A DNA stretch of 64,000 nt from contig OZ251573.1 in assembly GCA_965243545.1 (NCBI GenBank), positions 2,170,001-2,234,000 of the forward strand, given 5' to 3'. How positions within the stretch are numbered: position 1 is the stretch's first letter; the number at the start of each line of letters is the position of its first letter. The position numbers were made by a program, and so were the translations under genes. Below are positions 33,713 to 42,191 of the stretch, one piece after another. A model generated the notes under the pieces. It had not been told where the DNA came from and did not search any database. It was given only the letters and a program-made list of their open reading frames with translations. The stretch is from CATQHW01 sp965243545. Lineage in GTDB: Bacteria > Spirochaetota > Spirochaetia > SZUA-6 > Bin103.

Positions 33713-34624
33713 TCAATCGATGATCTTGTTGAGCGGATATTCGACGATGCCGCTGGCGCCGGCCTCCTTGAGACGCGGGATGATGTCGCGCGCCACCGGC
33801 TCGTCGATGACCGTGTTGACCGCAACCCAGCCGCCGCCAGCGGGCGCGCCGCCGGCCGGCCCGCCGTTGGCGAGCGAGGAGACCGTCGGCCTGCGCAGCG
33901 CCGGCAGCGCCTCCAGCACCGCGTCGAGCCGCTCCTGCGGGACGTTCATCATCAACCCGACCTTGCCCTCGGCGGCCATGGCGCCGCGCAGCATCAGGGC
34001 CAGATTCTCGATCTTGCGGCGCTTCCAGCCGTCGCGCCACGCCGATTCGTTGGCGATCAGGCGCGGCGTGCTGGTCACGATCGTGTCGACGATGCGCAGG
34101 TTGTTGGCGCGCAGCGAGCTGCCGGTCTCCGTGATCTCGACGATCGCGTCGGCCAGCCGCGGCGGCTTGACCTCGGTCGCTCCCCAGGAGAACTCGACGC
34201 GCGCCTGCACGCCGTGCCTGGCCAGATAGTCGGTGGTCAGGTTGACCGCCTCGGTGGCGACGTGCTTGCCCTGCAGGTCCTTCGGGCTGCGGATCGGCGA
34301 GTCCTCCGGCACCGCCAGCACCCAGCGCACCGGCCGGCGGCTCACCTTGGAGAAGACCAGCTCCGCCACCTCGACCACCTGCGCGCGGTTCTCCACAATC
34401 CAGTCGCGGCCGGTCAGGCCGGCGTCCATCACGCCGTCCTGCACGTAGCGGGCGATCTCCTGCGCGCGGATCAGGATGCACTCCATCTCCGGATCGTCGA
34501 TGGCCGGATAGAAGGAGCGGTCGCGGAACGTGATCCGGTAGCCGGCTTTGCTGAACAGGGCGGCGGTCGCCTCCTGCAGGCTGCCGGCCGGGATGCCGAG
34601 CTTCAGTGTCTGCGGTCCGTTCAC
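33713..34624 (-). CDS. hisG: ATP phosphoribosyltransferase HisG (long form)
   Basis: 303 residues, the length of the long, hexameric form. It catalyses the first step of histidine synthesis, joining ATP and PRPP. The PRPP/ATP-binding core is visible in LKLGIPAGSLQEAT, MDAGLTGRDWI, IVEITETGSSLRANNL and TSTPRLIAN. The last 80 residues form the ACT-like regulatory domain that senses histidine (KVGLMMNVPQERLDAVLEALPALRRPT). The GTG at 34624 lies 11 nt after the hisI stop codon. No other his gene is in the window. Confidence 0.93.
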   Translation of the reverse strand: MNGPQTLKLGIPAGSLQEATAALFSKAGYRITFRDRSFYPAIDDPEMECILIRAQEIARYVQDGVMDAGLTGRDWIVENRAQVVEVAELVFSKVSRRPVRWVLAVPEDSPIRSPKDLQGKHVATEAVNLTTDYLARHGVQARVEFSWGATEVKPPRLADAIVEITETGSSLRANNLRIVDTIVTSTPRLIANESAWRDGWKRRKIENLALMLRGAMAAEGKVGLMMNVPQERLDAVLEALPALRRPTVSSLANGGPAGGAPAGGGWVAVNTVIDEPVARDIIPRLKEAGASGIVEYPLNKIID

Positions 34625-34635
34625 GTGCGCGCTCG

Positions 34636-35061
34636 CTACCGGGCGCCGGCGTAGACCTGTTCCGGATCGAACACGCGCTCGGCCACCGAATGCGGGCGGC
34701 CGTCTTCGGCCACGCGGCGAAAGAAGCAGCTCCGGTACCCTTCGTGACACGCCGCGCCGCCGACCTGGCGGACCTTGAGCAGCAGCGCGTCGCCGTCGCA
34801 GTCGACGTACACGCCGCGCACCTCCTGGACGTTGCCGCTCTGTTCGCCCTTGCGCCACAGGCGGTTGCGGCTGCGCGAGAAGTAGCACACGCGGCCGGTG
34901 CGGAGGGTCTCTGCGAACGACTCACGATTCATGTAGGCGATCATGAGCACCTCGCCGGTCTCATGATCCTGGGCGATCGCCGGGACCATGCCGCCCTGCT
35001 TGTCGAAGTCGACCGCGCGGTCGAGAGCGGAATCCTCCCCATTGGCGGAATCAGGTTTCAT
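34636..35061 (-). CDS. hisI: Phosphoribosyl-AMP cyclohydrolase HisI
   Basis: 141 residues. Third step of histidine synthesis: opens the adenine ring of phosphoribosyl-AMP. Metal-binding residues are seen in VYVDCDGDALLL (Asp cluster and Cys) and in GGAACHEGYRSCFFR. AIAQDHETGEVLMIAYMNRES and YFSRSRNRLWRKGEQSGNVQ are standard HisI segments. It stands alone without a HisE domain. A TAGAGT box lies 6 nt before the ATG, without a Shine-Dalgarno sequence, suggesting a leaderless hisI-hisG transcript. Confidence 0.93.
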   Translation of the reverse strand: MKPDSANGEDSALDRAVDFDKQGGMVPAIAQDHETGEVLMIAYMNRESFAETLRTGRVCYFSRSRNRLWRKGEQSGNVQEVRGVYVDCDGDALLLKVRQVGGAACHEGYRSCFFRRVAEDGRPHSVAERVFDPEQVYAGAR

Positions 35062-35067
35062 GGCGCA

Positions 35068-35073
35068 ACTCTA
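35068..35073 (-). promoter_or_regulatory. Extended -10 box (TGG-TAGAGT) 6 nt before hisI
   Basis: On the minus strand TGGTAGAGT is followed by six bases and the hisI ATG at 35061. There is no ribosome-binding site, so the mRNA probably starts at or beside the start codon. Confidence 0.4.
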
Positions 35074-35145
35074 CCACGGCTTGCCGCCGGCCGGTCAGCC
35101 GGCCACAATCCCGGACATGCACCGGATCAAGGGAGGAAGCGCGGC

Positions 35146-36240
35146 ATGAAGCGGTATCGCGTCGGCATCATCGGCCTGGGACGGATGGGCAGCACCATCG
35201 ACGACGAGGGGAACGCCACGAAACCGTATGCGATCGCGGCGTCGTGCCGGGCGAGCGACCGCCTGGAAGTGGTGGCCGGCGCCGACCTGCGGCCCGAACG
35301 GCGGCAGGCGTTCCGCGAGCGCTGGGGGGTGGAGGCGCTGTATTCGGACTTCCGGCAGATGGTCGCCGAGGAACGGCCCGACCTGGTGGCGGTCTGCACC
35401 ACCGCCTCCGGGCTGCAGAAGCCGGCCGCGGCAGCGCCGGACGCCGCCTTCCGCGGCGACTCGCACGCGGAGCTCACCGTGGCGCTGGCCGAGCTGCAGG
35501 TGCCAATGCTGTACGTGGAGAAGGCTATGGCCAGCTCGCCGCGGATGGCCGACGCGGCGCGGGACGCCTGCACGGCCAACGGCGTCGTGTTCAACACCGG
35601 CGTGCTGCGCCGCTTCGACAACCGCTACGACGCGGTGCGGCAGGCGATCGCCGACAGCGCGATCGGCGCGCCGCGCGCGGCCGTCCACTACGCCCCGACC
35701 AACCTGATGCACGGGCACGTCCATTCGATCGACACGCTGTCGTTTCTGCTCGGCGATCCGCCGATCCGGTCGGTGCGCGGCGAGCTGTTGCCGCGCGAAC
35801 CCGGCGGCGGCCCCCGGCCGGTGACCGGCAACCACCTGCCGAGCGACCCGGACGCGACGTTTCAGATCCGCTTCGCCGATCGGGTGGAGGCGTGGAGCGT
35901 GCCGGCCGGCAACTGGGAATTCGAGGTGCTCGGCAGCGCGGGCGCGATCCGCTCCCACAACAACGGCGCCGGCGCCACGCTCCGCATCCCGGCCGGCGGC
36001 GGCCGGCGGCCGGACATGGAGCCCGCTCCGTTCGCGCTGCCGGCGCCGCGCAGCCCGGTGGTGGCGTGTCTGGAGGACCTGGTCGACGCCTACGAGTCAG
36101 GCCGGCCGTCGCGCGCGCCGGCCGACCTGAGCGCGCACGTCGTCGACGCCTGCATCGCCGTCGCGGAGAGCCACCGCCGCGGCGGCGCCTGGATCGACCT
36201 GCCGCTGACCGAGCGCGACCTGTACGTCTTTCACGTCTGA
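35146..36240 (+). CDS. Gfo/Idh/MocA family NAD(P)-dependent oxidoreductase
   Basis: 364 residues. The Rossmann motif is VGIIGLGRMGS (about 6-16). The family EKP-like motif reads LYVEKAMASSPRMADAA, with Ala in place of the usual Pro. The second half is the alpha/beta dimer domain ending DLPLTERDLYVF. Members oxidise or reduce sugar and inositol derivatives. GGAGG 9 nt before the ATG fixes the start. The gene overlaps the antitoxin gene on the other strand by 10 bp at its 3' end. Substrate unknown; glycan catabolism is likely from context. Confidence 0.82.
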   Translation: MKRYRVGIIGLGRMGSTIDDEGNATKPYAIAASCRASDRLEVVAGADLRPERRQAFRERWGVEALYSDFRQMVAEERPDLVAVCTTASGLQKPAAAAPDAAFRGDSHAELTVALAELQVPMLYVEKAMASSPRMADAARDACTANGVVFNTGVLRRFDNRYDAVRQAIADSAIGAPRAAVHYAPTNLMHGHVHSIDTLSFLLGDPPIRSVRGELLPREPGGGPRPVTGNHLPSDPDATFQIRFADRVEAWSVPAGNWEFEVLGSAGAIRSHNNGAGATLRIPAGGGRRPDMEPAPFALPAPRSPVVACLEDLVDAYESGRPSRAPADLSAHVVDACIAVAESHRRGGAWIDLPLTERDLYVFHV

Positions 36241-36488
36241 GGTAGCGGGTCACAACCCCACTCCTGCAAGTCCGCATCCGCAAGCGGCGCAAACGCGTCG
36301 GCGGCGTAGCGCACCGGCGACGACGTGCGCGTGCCCGTCTTCGGGCGTTGCGGGGCCGTTCGGTCGATGGCGGTGAGCCGGGCGACCGGCGTCGCGCCGT
36401 TGAGAATGACGATCGTCTCCCCGGCCTGCACTTCCTTCAGCATTCGGGAGAGGTGCGTCTTGGTCTGGTGGACGCTTGCGGTCCTCAT
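36231..36488 (-). CDS. Phd/YefM-type antitoxin (orphan)
   Basis: 85 residues. RTASVHQTKTHLSRMLKEVQAGETIVILNGATPVARLTAI is the DNA-binding domain of Phd/YefM antitoxins, and FAPLADADLQEWG near the C-terminus matches the toxin-binding tail common in VapB/Phd proteins paired with PIN toxins. In such operons the toxin follows the antitoxin, but downstream on this strand there is only the oppositely oriented oxidoreductase gene. It is therefore an orphan or the relic of a pair. Confidence 0.78.
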   Translation of the reverse strand: MRTASVHQTKTHLSRMLKEVQAGETIVILNGATPVARLTAIDRTAPQRPKTGTRTSSPVRYAADAFAPLADADLQEWGCDPLPQT

Positions 36489-36571
36489 CGCTTGCGACAG
36501 TGTGACTGGGCCTCTTGAATTACGTCAACGCAGCCCGAGTCGGCGCGCAGCACTTAGCCGGCAATGATAAG

Positions 36572-37309
36572 ATGCCGCCCACGACCCAAGGGATGACTAC
36601 GGAACCGCCGCCGGCGCTGATCGAGGCCACCGACCTGAGCAAGGTGTTCCGCGTCGGGGTGGAGCAGGTGCACGCGATCCGTAGCGTGTCGATTTCGATC
36701 CGGGCCGGGCGCTTCGTGCTGCTGCGCGGCCGGTCCGGGTCCGGCAAGACTACGCTCCTCAACCTGCTCGGCGGGCTCGACCGCCCGTCCGGCGGCGCGG
36801 TGAAGGTGGAGGGGCTCGACCTGCAGAGCATGAACGGCGCGCGGCGCAACCGCTGGCGGCGCGACACCGCCGCGTTCGTGTTCCAGGCGCTCGCCCTGCT
36901 GCCGGGGCTCACCGCGGTGGAGAACGTCGATCTGCCGCTGCGCATCGCCGGGGTCGATCCCCGCACCGCCGCCGCCCGCGCCCGCGAACAGCTGGAACGG
37001 GTCGGCCTGGGGCGGCGCGCCCATCACCGCGTGTTCGAGCTGTCCGGCGGCGAGCAGCAGCGCGTCGCCGTGGCGCGCGCGCTGGTCAAGCGGCCGACGG
37101 TGCTGTTCGCCGACGAGCCGACCGGCGAGCTCGACCAGGGTTCCGGCGCCGTCGTGCTCGACCTGATCTGCTCCGCGGTCAAGGAGCGCCGCATGACCGC
37201 CGTGGTGACCAGCCACGACCATCTGGCCAACCGGTACGCCGACGTCGTGTACGCCATGGCGGACGGCGCGCTGCATCCGTACCGGCCGGCCTCGGCGGCG
37301 GCGCCATGA
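36572..37309 (+). CDS. ABC transporter ATPase, LolD/MacB type (first ATPase of exporter operon)
   Basis: About 245 residues. Walker A GRSGSGKTT, signature LSGGEQQRVAVARAL, Walker B VLFADEPTGELD and switch His in TSHDH are all intact. FVFQALALLPGLTAVENVDLP is the LolD/MacB-type Q-loop region. It would drive the FtsX-type permease two genes downstream. The start is uncertain: 36572 and 36593 are both ATG and neither has a strong ribosome-binding site. The stop overlaps the adaptor gene as ATGA. Confidence 0.88.
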   Translation: MPPTTQGMTTEPPPALIEATDLSKVFRVGVEQVHAIRSVSISIRAGRFVLLRGRSGSGKTTLLNLLGGLDRPSGGAVKVEGLDLQSMNGARRNRWRRDTAAFVFQALALLPGLTAVENVDLPLRIAGVDPRTAAARAREQLERVGLGRRAHHRVFELSGGEQQRVAVARALVKRPTVLFADEPTGELDQGSGAVVLDLICSAVKERRMTAVVTSHDHLANRYADVVYAMADGALHPYRPASAAAP

Positions 37310-38340
37310 GGAACGCGGTCCGCGCGCGGCGCGCCGCCCCTGCGCGCCCGGCGCCGGCGGTGATCGGCGTGGCCGTCATCGCCCTGTTCGCGGCCTGCCA
37401 ACGGCCGGCCGGCGATCTGGAGCTCCCCGCCGAGCTGTCGGAGCTGGGCGGCCGCACGTCGGCGCCCACCTACCCGGTGGAGCGGCGCGATCTGTCGGTC
37501 GAGATCGAGCGGGTGGCGCGCGTGCAATCGGTGCGGCTGCAGGAGCTGTACTTCCAGGAGGGCGGCCGGCTGGCCGAACTCAACGTCGGCACCGGCGACC
37601 GGGTGACCGGCGGGCAGACCCTGGCGCGGCTGGCCAGCGGCCCGATCCAACACAGCCTGCGGCTGGCGGAGCTCGACCTGGAGATCGATCGCCTGCGGGC
37701 CGCATCGCAGGATCCGGGATCGTCGAGCGTGGACCGCCGCATACGGAGCCTGCAGGTGGCCAGGCGCCAGGCTGCGGTCGACTTCCTGCGCCGGCGTCTG
37801 GAAGCGCACACCATCCGCGCCCCCTACGACGGGGTGATCACGCGGGTCAACCCCGAGATCGACGAGGTGGTGGAAGGTTTCCGCACCATCATCGAGATCG
37901 CCGACCCGGGGGAGCTGGAGCTGCAGATCGAGGTGAGCGCGGATCAGTTCGACCGCGTGGAGGTGGGACAGACCGCCCACGTCGAGACCGATACGGACGT
38001 CTGGGCGCCGGGCGCGGTGTCGCGGCTCACCAGCCGCACTCTGGGCCGCGACGCCGCGTTGCGGCGCGAAGAGTACGTCGTCCACCTGAAGCTCGACGAC
38101 CCGGCGGCCGTGTCGTTCCGCATGGGAGCGCGCCACGCGGCCCGCGTGCTGGTCGACTTTCGCCCCGACGCGCTGTTGATTCCGGTGGCCGCGCTGCGCG
38201 AGTTCCAGGCCCGCACCTACGTGCGGGTGCTGGAAGGGGTGCGGCGGCGGGAGGTCGACGTCAAGGTGGGGGTGCGCACCGACACGCGGGTGGAGATTCT
38301 GGAAGGCCTGGAGTCCGGACAGATCGTCATAGGCAAATGA
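37306..38340 (+). CDS. Periplasmic adaptor (membrane-fusion) lipoprotein
   Basis: 344 residues. The signal sequence ends in a lipobox (ALFAAC, Cys near residue 30). A lipoyl/barrel-sandwich half (VQEL.. LNVGTGDRVTGGQTLARL) leads to a helical hairpin (about 105-165) and the second half (IRAPYDGVITRVNPEIDEVVEGF). Then come beta-barrel and membrane-proximal domains. This is the HlyD/MacA-type adaptor that links an inner-membrane ABC permease to an outer channel. Genes on both sides overlap it by 4 nt and encode its ATPase and permease. The cargo is unknown. Confidence 0.85.
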   Translation: MRNAVRARRAAPARPAPAVIGVAVIALFAACQRPAGDLELPAELSELGGRTSAPTYPVERRDLSVEIERVARVQSVRLQELYFQEGGRLAELNVGTGDRVTGGQTLARLASGPIQHSLRLAELDLEIDRLRAASQDPGSSSVDRRIRSLQVARRQAAVDFLRRRLEAHTIRAPYDGVITRVNPEIDEVVEGFRTIIEIADPGELELQIEVSADQFDRVEVGQTAHVETDTDVWAPGAVSRLTSRTLGRDAALRREEYVVHLKLDDPAAVSFRMGARHAARVLVDFRPDALLIPVAALREFQARTYVRVLEGVRRREVDVKVGVRTDTRVEILEGLESGQIVIGK

Positions 38341-41261
38341 TGCGGGAACCGGCCAGCGCGGGCCGTTATGCGCTCGCGCTCCTGTGGATCACCGTAAAGC
38401 GGATCGCCAAGAACTGGCGCTTGGTGACGCCTTTGCTGCTCGGCCTGATCCTCGCCTCCGCGTTCGTGGCGGCCGTGCCGATCTACTCGGCGGCCAGCCT
38501 GCAGCGCAGCTTCATCGAGCGCTGGCGCGAGCAGGACAGCTTCCGCGCCCCGTTCGCGGTGATCCCTTCGCACCGCAATCCGCGCCGCAAACTGGCGGTC
38601 GCGCCCGAGCGGCTGGCCGCGCTGGAGCGGTATCTGCAGGACGCCCTGCAGGCGGCCGCCGGGCAGCCGGCGCAGAGCTTCTCATCGTATCGGACCTTCG
38701 GGGTCGATCTGCTGGCGCTCTCACCGGACGCCGGCCGGACCGCCCGCGTGGCCCGCGCCGAACTCGGCGCCATGAGCAACCTGCAGGAGCACGCGGAGGT
38801 GATCGACGGCCGCTGGTTCCGGGACCGCGGCGACGGCGTGGTGGAGGTGGTCGTGGGCGGGCGCACCCTGGACGAGCTGGAGCTGCTGGTGGGATCGCGC
38901 TACCGGTGGGCCTACACGCTGCGAGCCGACGAGGAGATCGACGCAGAGGCGGCCGCCGCGGCCGGCATCGAACTGCGCACGGTGCAGAGGCAACGCTTCG
39001 CCGCGGTGACGGTCGAGGTGGTCGGCCTGGTGCGCCCGCAGCCGGGGCTCACCTCGCGGGAGTGGATCTATCCGTTGCTGCCGGACCGGCTGTTCATGCG
39101 CGCCGAGCCGTTCGCCCGGATGCAGCAGGCCGGGCTGCGCGTCGACCGCGCCGACTGGCAGTGGGTGTTCGATGACCGGCGGGTGCAGGTGGCCGACGTG
39201 GGCCGCCTGATCACGCAGCTGGCGGCGATCGAAGCGCGCATGGCGGAGATGGTCCCCGGCACGGAGTTCTGGTTGTCGCCGTTGGAGTTCTTCGGCCGGT
39301 TCCGGCTGATCCTGGACCGGGTGTCGCTGTTCCTGCTCTCCCTGGCGGCGCCGACGCTCGCCATGATCGTCGCCTACGTCATGCTGATGGCGGCGCTCAG
39401 CGTGGAGCAGCGCATAGCCGAGGTCGCCACCCTGCACAGCCGCGGCGCGGGCCGGCTGCAGGTGCTGGCCAGCTTTGCGCTGGAGTGGGCGGTGCTGGCC
39501 GGCGTCGCGGCGCTGGTCGGTCCGTACGTCGGGCTGATCGCGGCGCGCTCGGTCGGCTCGACCGAGGGGTTTCTGGGCTTCGCGGCGATCGCCGGCAACG
39601 GCGCGGCGTCGGCCCTGCCGCTGGCGGTCACCCGGCAGTCCCGCTGGTTCGCGGCGTTGGCCAGCTTTCTGGCGGTCGCCGCCGCGGTGGGACCGGCCGC
39701 CGCCGGCGGGCGGCTGTCGGTAGTGACCCTCCGGCAGCTGCGCGCGCGGGGCATGCGCCGCTCGTTCTGGCACCGCTACTTCATCGACGTGATCGTGCTG
39801 GGGATCGGCTTCTACGGGTACTCCAGCCTGCGCTGGCAGTCGGTCCGGCTGGCGCCGGACGCCACCATCGATGCCGACCCGCTGCTGTTCGTGGTCCCCG
39901 TGCTCTTCTTCCTCGGCTTCGGCCTGGCGCTGTTGCGCGTCTTTCCGCTCGCTATGGGGGCGTTGAGCCGGCTCACCGCCTCCATGCGCGGCGTGGTGTG
40001 GCAGCTCAGCTTCCGGCGGCTGGCCCGCAACACCGGGCCGTTCGTCTCGGTGGTGGTGCTGCTGATCGTCACGGTGGCCATGGGCATCTACAACGGCTCG
40101 GCGGCGCGGACGCTGCAGCGCAACATCGCCGACCGGGTGCGCTACCAGGTGGGGGCGGAGCTGGTCGTGATCGAATCGTGGGTTCCGCCGAACCCGGACG
40201 AACCGGTGCCGCCGCGGCGGCGCGGCGACCCGCGGCCGGTCGCGGCCAGCGAGCCGCCGTGGCTGGCGCGGGCCGGGATCGACGGGGTCGAGGCGATGGC
40301 GCGCGTGCTCTACCGCCGCGTGGAGGGGCGCCGGGGCACGCAGCAGATCGGCGCCTTCAACCTGCTGGCGGTGACGCCGGCCGGCTTTGCGCGCGCCGCG
40401 TGGCGGCGGGCCGATCTGTTGCCGTATCCGCTCACCGACTACCTGGCCGCCCTGGCCCGCCACCGGGAGGGGGTGCTGATCAGCCGGGCGCTGGCGGCGC
40501 GCTACGACGTCGGCCCCGGGGACGCATTCACCATCACCTACCAGAACCAGCCGATCGAGGTGTACGTGCTGGCCGTCATTCCCTGGTGGCCGGCGCTCGA
40601 TCCGTTCGAGCGCGCGTTTGCGGTAGCCAACCTGGCGCACGTGCAGGACTACACCGTGCTGGAGCCGTACGAGAGCTGGTACTCGCTCAGCCCGGACGCG
40701 GTTGCCGCCGCCGGTGGCGCGAGCGCGGCGGAGCATCTGGTGGCGGAGCTCGCCGAGCTCGGCGTGCACGCCGAACGGGTGCTCGATACCGGCCGGCAGC
40801 TTGCCGAGCTGCAGCGCGAGCCGTACCGGCGCGGCTTCTTCGGCGTGCTGTCGCTCGGCTTCGTGGCCGCGGCGGTGGTGACGGTGCTGGCGCTGGTCGT
40901 CTCCACCATCTCGTCGACCCGCGAGCAGTCGGTGCAGCTGGCCGCCCTGCGCGCCAACGGGCTGTCGGCGTTCCAGACGACCGGCGTGCTGGCCGTGGAG
41001 CGCATTCTCACCGTCGGCGTGGGGGTGGGGCTCGGCGTCCTGGCGGCGCGGCTGGCGGCGCTCCTGTTCCTGCCGCTGCTGCGCGACCGCGCCGCCGAGG
41101 TGGCGATGGCGCCGCCGTATCTGGTGGTATCCGACGTGTCCGACCTCACCGCGCTGCTGGTGACCGTGGCCGCCGCGCTGGCCGCCGCGGTGGTGGCGGT
41201 CGCCATGTTCATCAGCCGGCGGCAGGTGGCCGGCGCCGTGCGGCTCGGTGACGAGCCGTGA
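38337..41261 (+). CDS. FtsX-like ABC permease, large (two FtsX domains)
   Basis: 974 residues. The N-terminal helix (LVTPLLLGLILASAFVAAVPIYSAA) is followed by a periplasmic domain (about 50-315). A first FtsX unit has three helices (about 325-450, VSLFLLSLAAPTLAMIVAYVMLMAAL). Further helices lie near 485-565, and a second periplasmic domain spans about 590-815. The C-terminal FtsX unit (about 830-955) includes LAALRANGLSAFQTTGVLAVERI, the conserved coupling segment. The double-FtsX plan is that of single-chain lipoprotein or macrolide-type exporters in which one polypeptide provides both halves. Confidence 0.86.
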   Translation: MMREPASAGRYALALLWITVKRIAKNWRLVTPLLLGLILASAFVAAVPIYSAASLQRSFIERWREQDSFRAPFAVIPSHRNPRRKLAVAPERLAALERYLQDALQAAAGQPAQSFSSYRTFGVDLLALSPDAGRTARVARAELGAMSNLQEHAEVIDGRWFRDRGDGVVEVVVGGRTLDELELLVGSRYRWAYTLRADEEIDAEAAAAAGIELRTVQRQRFAAVTVEVVGLVRPQPGLTSREWIYPLLPDRLFMRAEPFARMQQAGLRVDRADWQWVFDDRRVQVADVGRLITQLAAIEARMAEMVPGTEFWLSPLEFFGRFRLILDRVSLFLLSLAAPTLAMIVAYVMLMAALSVEQRIAEVATLHSRGAGRLQVLASFALEWAVLAGVAALVGPYVGLIAARSVGSTEGFLGFAAIAGNGAASALPLAVTRQSRWFAALASFLAVAAAVGPAAAGGRLSVVTLRQLRARGMRRSFWHRYFIDVIVLGIGFYGYSSLRWQSVRLAPDATIDADPLLFVVPVLFFLGFGLALLRVFPLAMGALSRLTASMRGVVWQLSFRRLARNTGPFVSVVVLLIVTVAMGIYNGSAARTLQRNIADRVRYQVGAELVVIESWVPPNPDEPVPPRRRGDPRPVAASEPPWLARAGIDGVEAMARVLYRRVEGRRGTQQIGAFNLLAVTPAGFARAAWRRADLLPYPLTDYLAALARHREGVLISRALAARYDVGPGDAFTITYQNQPIEVYVLAVIPWWPALDPFERAFAVANLAHVQDYTVLEPYESWYSLSPDAVAAAGGASAAEHLVAELAELGVHAERVLDTGRQLAELQREPYRRGFFGVLSLGFVAAAVVTVLALVVSTISSTREQSVQLAALRANGLSAFQTTGVLAVERILTVGVGVGLGVLAARLAALLFLPLLRDRAAEVAMAPPYLVVSDVSDLTALLVTVAAALAAAVVAVAMFISRRQVAGAVRLGDEP

Positions 41262-42184
41262 GCGGACCGGCCGGCGGCGGCGCGATCCGTTGCGCGGGGC
41301 TGATCAAGATCTACAAGATCGAGGACATAGAGGTGGTCGCTCTGCAGGGGCTCGACCTGGAGGTGGAGCGCGGCGAGCTGATGGGTATCATCGGCCCGAG
41401 CGGCAGCGGCAAGACGACGCTGATGAGCGTGCTGGGCGGCCTGGACACCCCGTCGGCCGGCAGGGCGTGGGTCTCCGGCATCGACCTGGTGGCGCTCAAC
41501 GACCGCCAGCGCCTCCGCTACCGGCGCCGCGGCGTCGGCTTCGTCTGGCAGAACACGGCGCGCAATCTCATCCCCTATCTGACGGCGGTGGAGAACGTCG
41601 AGTTGGCCATGATGGTGGCCGGCCGCTTCGACCGCCCGCGGGCGCAGGAGCTGTTACGCTTGGTCGGATTGGGACACCGCACGGAGCACCGGCCGCAGGC
41701 CATGTCGACCGGCGAACAGCAGCGGGTAGCGGTCGCCATAGCATTGGCCAACGCGCCGCAGGTGTTGCTGGCCGACGAGCCGACCGGTTCGCTCGATGAC
41801 CGGAACGCCGCGCTGCTGCTGGCGCTGTTCGACACCGTGCGCCGCGAGCTCGGCGTGACCGTAGTGATCGTGACCCATGACACCAACGTGGCCGGATCGC
41901 TCGACCGGTACGTGGCGATTCGCGACGGCAAGACCGCGACCGAAGCGGTGCGGATGCCGGACCCGCGCGGGGCGGCGGCCGCGGAATCGGCGGCATCCGC
42001 GACGGCGGAAGGGCCGAGCCACGATCACTTCGTCCTGCTCGACTCCGCCGGCCGTATGCAGGTGCCGGAGGAGCTGCGCGACCGCTACGGTATCGGCGGG
42101 CGGGTGCGCCTGGTGGAGGAAGACGGCCGGCTGGTGATCGAACCGCCCGGCGGGAAAGACGGCGGACAGGCCGACAGGGGGTAA
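41258..42184 (+). CDS. ABC transporter ATPase with C-terminal AbrB-like domain
   Basis: 308 residues. Residues 1-225 are a LolD-type ATPase: Walker A GPSGSGKTT, signature MSTGEQQRVAVAIAL (the usual SGG is STG), Walker B VLLADEPTGSLDD and switch His VTHDT. After an Ala-rich linker (about 230-255) the end reads LLDSAGRMQVPEELRDRYG then GGRVRLVEEDGRLVIEPP. That is a SpoVT/AbrB swapped-hairpin domain, normally a DNA-binding or dimerising module. The GTG start overlaps the permease stop. The fusion could dimerise the ATPase or link transport to gene control. Confidence 0.85.
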   Translation: MSGPAGGGAIRCAGLIKIYKIEDIEVVALQGLDLEVERGELMGIIGPSGSGKTTLMSVLGGLDTPSAGRAWVSGIDLVALNDRQRLRYRRRGVGFVWQNTARNLIPYLTAVENVELAMMVAGRFDRPRAQELLRLVGLGHRTEHRPQAMSTGEQQRVAVAIALANAPQVLLADEPTGSLDDRNAALLLALFDTVRRELGVTVVIVTHDTNVAGSLDRYVAIRDGKTATEAVRMPDPRGAAAAESAASATAEGPSHDHFVLLDSAGRMQVPEELRDRYGIGGRVRLVEEDGRLVIEPPGGKDGGQADRG

Positions 42185-42191
42185 CGTATCC

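Noticed and set aside
36231..36488. A complete toxin-antitoxin pair
   Set aside because: No toxin-like frame adjoins the antitoxin; the overlapping minus-strand frame to 35591 is an Arg/Pro-rich shadow of the oxidoreductase gene.
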